A program made the translations under genes and the position numbers. From assembly GCA_949361645.1 (NCBI GenBank), contig OX442420.1:6410782-6474781 (forward strand): a stretch of 64,000 nt of DNA, given 5' to 3'. This DNA is from Spongilla lacustris (taxonomy: Eukaryota > Porifera > Demospongiae > Spongillida > Spongillidae). The notes under the pieces are model-generated. The model did no database searches. It worked only from the letters and a program-made list of their open reading frames with translations, and was not told where the DNA came from. This document shows positions 60,862 through 64,000 of the stretch, one piece after another; position 1 is the stretch's first letter; every line of letters starts with the position of its first letter.

Positions 60862-61327
60862 CACAACCTGCTCAGAGACTTTCTGCAACAAGGCATGTCT
60901 TTCCCAACAAATTGAGAAAGGAAGTGGCATTCTTGCTAAGGATCAATTTATACCAGCAGACATTCTAGTGCCAAATTGGTCCCTCTCCCGCCCAGCTGCA
61001 TCTGACATAAAGGTAATCAATCCGCTAAATTTGCAAGAAGCGGCTCAAAACTGTGGTCATGCAGCTGAGATGGGAGAGGAATCCAAGCACTCTGCAAATG
61101 ATGAGGCATGTGCCCTTAGAGGGTGGTCATGCTTGTTTGGGGGTTGGGGCAATGAAGCAAATGATGTGCTGACTAAACTGTCAAAAAAGATGGCCACCCA
61201 GCTATGTCGACCTCTTATTGAGGTTACATCAACCATCTACAGTCGCCTTAGCCTCATCCTCATGAGGCAGAATGCCAGGGCAATTTTGGCCAGACGTGTC
61301 TCACCAACTACATCTTGTGACTTTTAG
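60862..61327 (+). pseudogene. Retroelement reverse transcriptase C-terminal fragment
   Basis: Open frame to TAG at 61327 with PADILVPNW, RPAASDIKVINPLN, a GW-C segment and a C-terminal YSRLSL...RQNARAIL. This matches the conserved C-terminal region following reverse transcriptase in many invertebrate retroelement ORFs (the D-x-K-like pattern suggests a PD-(D/E)XK-type nuclease fold; inference). A preceding HNLLRD motif is in another frame, so there is a frameshift at about 60880. The reverse transcriptase itself is missing, as expected for a 5'-truncated copy. Confidence 0.6.
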
Positions 61328-61455
61328 ATGTATGTTTTAATAAACAGTTGTGACTAGGTCATAGTTAGTATAGTAAAATGTTACTACATATCTTAAAAAT
61401 CATAATAACGACTATACACATGAACATAAAATACACAACTAACTACACCATACAT

Positions 61456-61800
61456 CTAAATCTGCAATGCACTTCTACTCAACATCGCTCTTGAGTTGGC
61501 CTTAATTAGGGACATGTTCAGACAATCATATAGATTTGAAATCACTCTGGACATCGTTTGGTTAGTTTTGATGCAGAGCATGTGGGCCAAACGTGAGATG
61601 GTACGTTGTGCTTCTATGCCCCATGCACCGTAGGCTTCCACTGCTAAGGGCACACAGATCCATCCAAGTTCTTCACACTTTGGATCGTTTTCAATGTGCT
61701 TTCGGACTTCAGCAGATGCAGCTGCTGACCCCCCCCCTGTGAATCCCGCTTTGGCAATGACATTTGAGTTAAGCGGTGAAATCACAGTGAGGTCTAGGCT
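61456..61800 (-). pseudogene. Second retroelement RT C-terminal fragment, convergent
   Basis: Paralogue of the fragment at 60862-61327, on the opposite strand: LDLTVISPLN, EVRKHIENDPKC, LGWICVPLAVEAYG, AWGIEAQ, then stop at 61456. It is cut at its 5' side at about 61800 by an A/T-rich tract. The two are clearly diverged, so they are independent insertions or an old inverted pair, 128 bp apart tail to tail. Confidence 0.6.
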
Positions 61801-62199
61801 AATAATATTAATGTTTTTGATTATTAAAATAAAAATAAAATAAAAATAAAAATTAAAAATTAAAAAATGATAATAATAATATGTGTTGTCATGTAGTTTA
61901 CCAACATTACTCTGCAATCAGATTTTTGATATCATTTACCATTTCTCCAAAAACCTATGCCAAACATAGAAGTACTGAAAAAAAATTTATGGACAAGTAC
62001 ACACGGTTTCAACTGTAAGCATCCTAGACCAATCGAAGAAAACAGTTCATTGTTACAGACTGAAGAAAACAGTTAATTGTTACAGAAGCTGCTTATATAG
62101 TTGACGGCCTGCGATCATTGGATTTTGCTTTTCGAACCAAATGTGCCAGCCCTTACGTGAATGCAAGGGGTGGAATACATGCATGTATTTAAAACCAGG

Positions 62200-62415
62200 T
62201 AAAACGGTCCGGGGGGTCGGGGGGGGGGGGGGGGGGGGGGACTAGGGAATTGAGTCCAGTTAATTGGTTTTGTACAACCAGGGAACTCGGTCCGGGGGAC
62301 CGTATTCCCTAGGGAGTTGGGTCCGGGGGGGACCGTATTCCCTATAAGGGAATACGGTCCGCCGGACCGGAAATTGGGCCGGACCGTATACCCTATGACA
62401 CCCTATGACACCGGA
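62200..62415. repeat. GC-rich cluster of GGACCGTATTCCCTA repeats
   Basis: Direct and inverted copies of GGACCGTATTCCC / GGGAATACGGTCC, next to a run of about 21 G (62220-62240). Strong secondary structure is likely. Confidence 0.7.
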
Positions 62416-62778
62416 CCTATTCCTACGGCCCTGGCTGAAAATGTTTCCCATCACTGTTTTTTGTTGTTGCAAGACTGAGCAAGCGTATACGGAGCGTATT
62501 AATATCTCTAGTTTGTCGAACTTGGGGGCGGGGGATACGGTGCGCGCTGGGTCAATGAAACCGCAAGCCAAAATATATAAAACCTTGAGAGTTATCAGTG
62601 TAGATTAATATAGACCTACCCTTGAGAGTTGAGGCTCGCCAAGGCAAACCCGTGGGGTCCAGAATTAGTACTGGTTGTAATTACTTTATTAATTAGTAGA
62701 TTTAAATCTATAGTACATTCTAACTTTCTAAGAAATGAACGTGACAGCTTCTATTAATATTTACAGCGTATTAAACGT

Positions 62779-62929
<151 letters not shown>

Positions 62930-64000
62930 ATTTTTTCAGGCCGAGGTATGACCAGGCCGTATAGACATATCCTATAGCTATTTTCTGATCTATGTTAGCA
63001 TTTTATTTGGTGTGTCAGTATTATATTGCATACTGAATAAAGATACGCATTTTGATGTACACATAAAACCAGTATAACAATTTAGTAATGTGAGATAATT
63101 AATTAAACTTTAGCTAAATGTTAGTAATACGAAGGCACAATGCACATTTTGTCATATGCCCCATTCTTGAAATTACCACATATATTCTGGCCATGGGGAG
63201 CTCTATTTTTGCAGGGCTTGTCCTTGTGGCAGTAATTGCTGCAATGTATTTTGCTAGCATCTTAAGTTATCACCTGCTCCAAGATGCTGTGAAACCCTTC
63301 CACTCTTAGTTGCTTTCATCGTGCATTTACATTCTGTACAGGACCGCGAAATATCTAGTAGGTACGGCTAGTCTCTACGTTGATTAAAATGTTTTCTTAA
63401 TTCCTTCAACAAGGAATCCACGCGCTTTCCTGAAACTCTTATAGCCTTTTTGACTTACGTCATTTATTAAACATCATCGTCTGGGAACGAGACGAGTAAA
63501 CAAAAGTGATTCGTACTTTGGCCCAATATAAAACAGGTACGGTAGCCGACCAACCATCTTTCGGAAGGCTGATGTTGCGTGGCTATACCATCGTGCCAAC
63601 TTTGGGTATGATTGCATACAAGTACTAGTATAACACGCGAGCCCGTATGCCGGTATGGCTGTAATACACACGCACATATGGCTGTAATCCTAGTATACAT
63701 AACCGCAATTTGCAGTGTACTAGAGCCAATTGCATGCTGACTGTTTCCTTCCCCTCTAACTCTAAGTATCCATGTGCATCGAATCGTACATATGCTTGAC
63801 CAGCTATTTAACACTCTCTAAATGACACGAAATGCAGTTGTAAATGTATCAGACTCAGAGGCTTTGATGGCTTTCTCACAAGTAGCCACTCGCCTAGCCA
63901 TTCGTGGGAATACCTCCAAATCTGAGGCGTTGGTGGATGAACTTTGTGTGTAATTGTTTGTATTGTGTGTGCTTATATAGTGAAAGTACCTATAGCATGT

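Overview
The window is animal-type nuclear DNA. It has split genes with canonical GT-AG introns (several only 43-70 bp), AT-rich non-coding DNA, many microsatellites, foldback elements and one 200-base assembly gap (15674-15873). Metazoan gene families, very short introns and heavy foldback/MITE content fit an early-branching marine invertebrate, with a demosponge as my best guess. No marker in the window settles the species.

The backbone is a minus-strand array of M13 metallopeptidase (neprilysin / endothelin-converting-enzyme family) paralogues. Copy A (37065-60345) can be read as a complete 16-exon gene: phases agree at all 15 junctions, giving 769 residues with a membrane anchor, HEITH, ENIAD, the DVHSP histidine and the C-terminal CxxW. 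The other copies are broken. Copy C (264-13386) has exons 10-16, a damaged exon 9, a truncated exon 8 and an exon 1 without a start codon. Copy D (18024-19998) has exons 2 and 9-13 and ends at a foldback element. Copy B (32085-34559) has exons 1, 6, 7 and 8, the last with a stop codon at its end.

Two other genes or gene groups stand out. A plus-strand DNase I-family secreted endonuclease gene (23455 to about 28777, six exons) lies between copies D and B, with a CRE and a TATA box just upstream. Inside the 11.8-kb first intron of copy A (51.1-54.3 kb) is a Polinton/adintovirus-like remnant: a DDE integrase, a small glycine-rich protein, a frameshifted fibre-like protein and an opposite-strand ORF, with GC-rich hairpins between genes. 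Two convergent retroelement reverse-transcriptase C-terminal fragments lie at 60.9-61.8 kb, just upstream of copy A.

The rest is repeat-rich. The main component is a family of about 0.8-kb near-complete palindromes with GGGACA...TGTCCC ends and 4-bp AT-rich target duplications (25.4, 26.2, 32.9, 33.3, 44.4, 45.4, 46.2 and 56.5 kb). There are also ACAAG-ended foldbacks (17.7, 56.1, 59.6 kb), a 586-bp foldback whose paralogous empty site is in the window, a 1.6-kb palindrome, and minisatellites and microsatellites. A (GGGA)n array of about 370 bp serves as the pyrimidine tract of a copy A splice acceptor.

Most long open frames outside these genes are readings through simple repeats or palindromes and are not annotated as genes.
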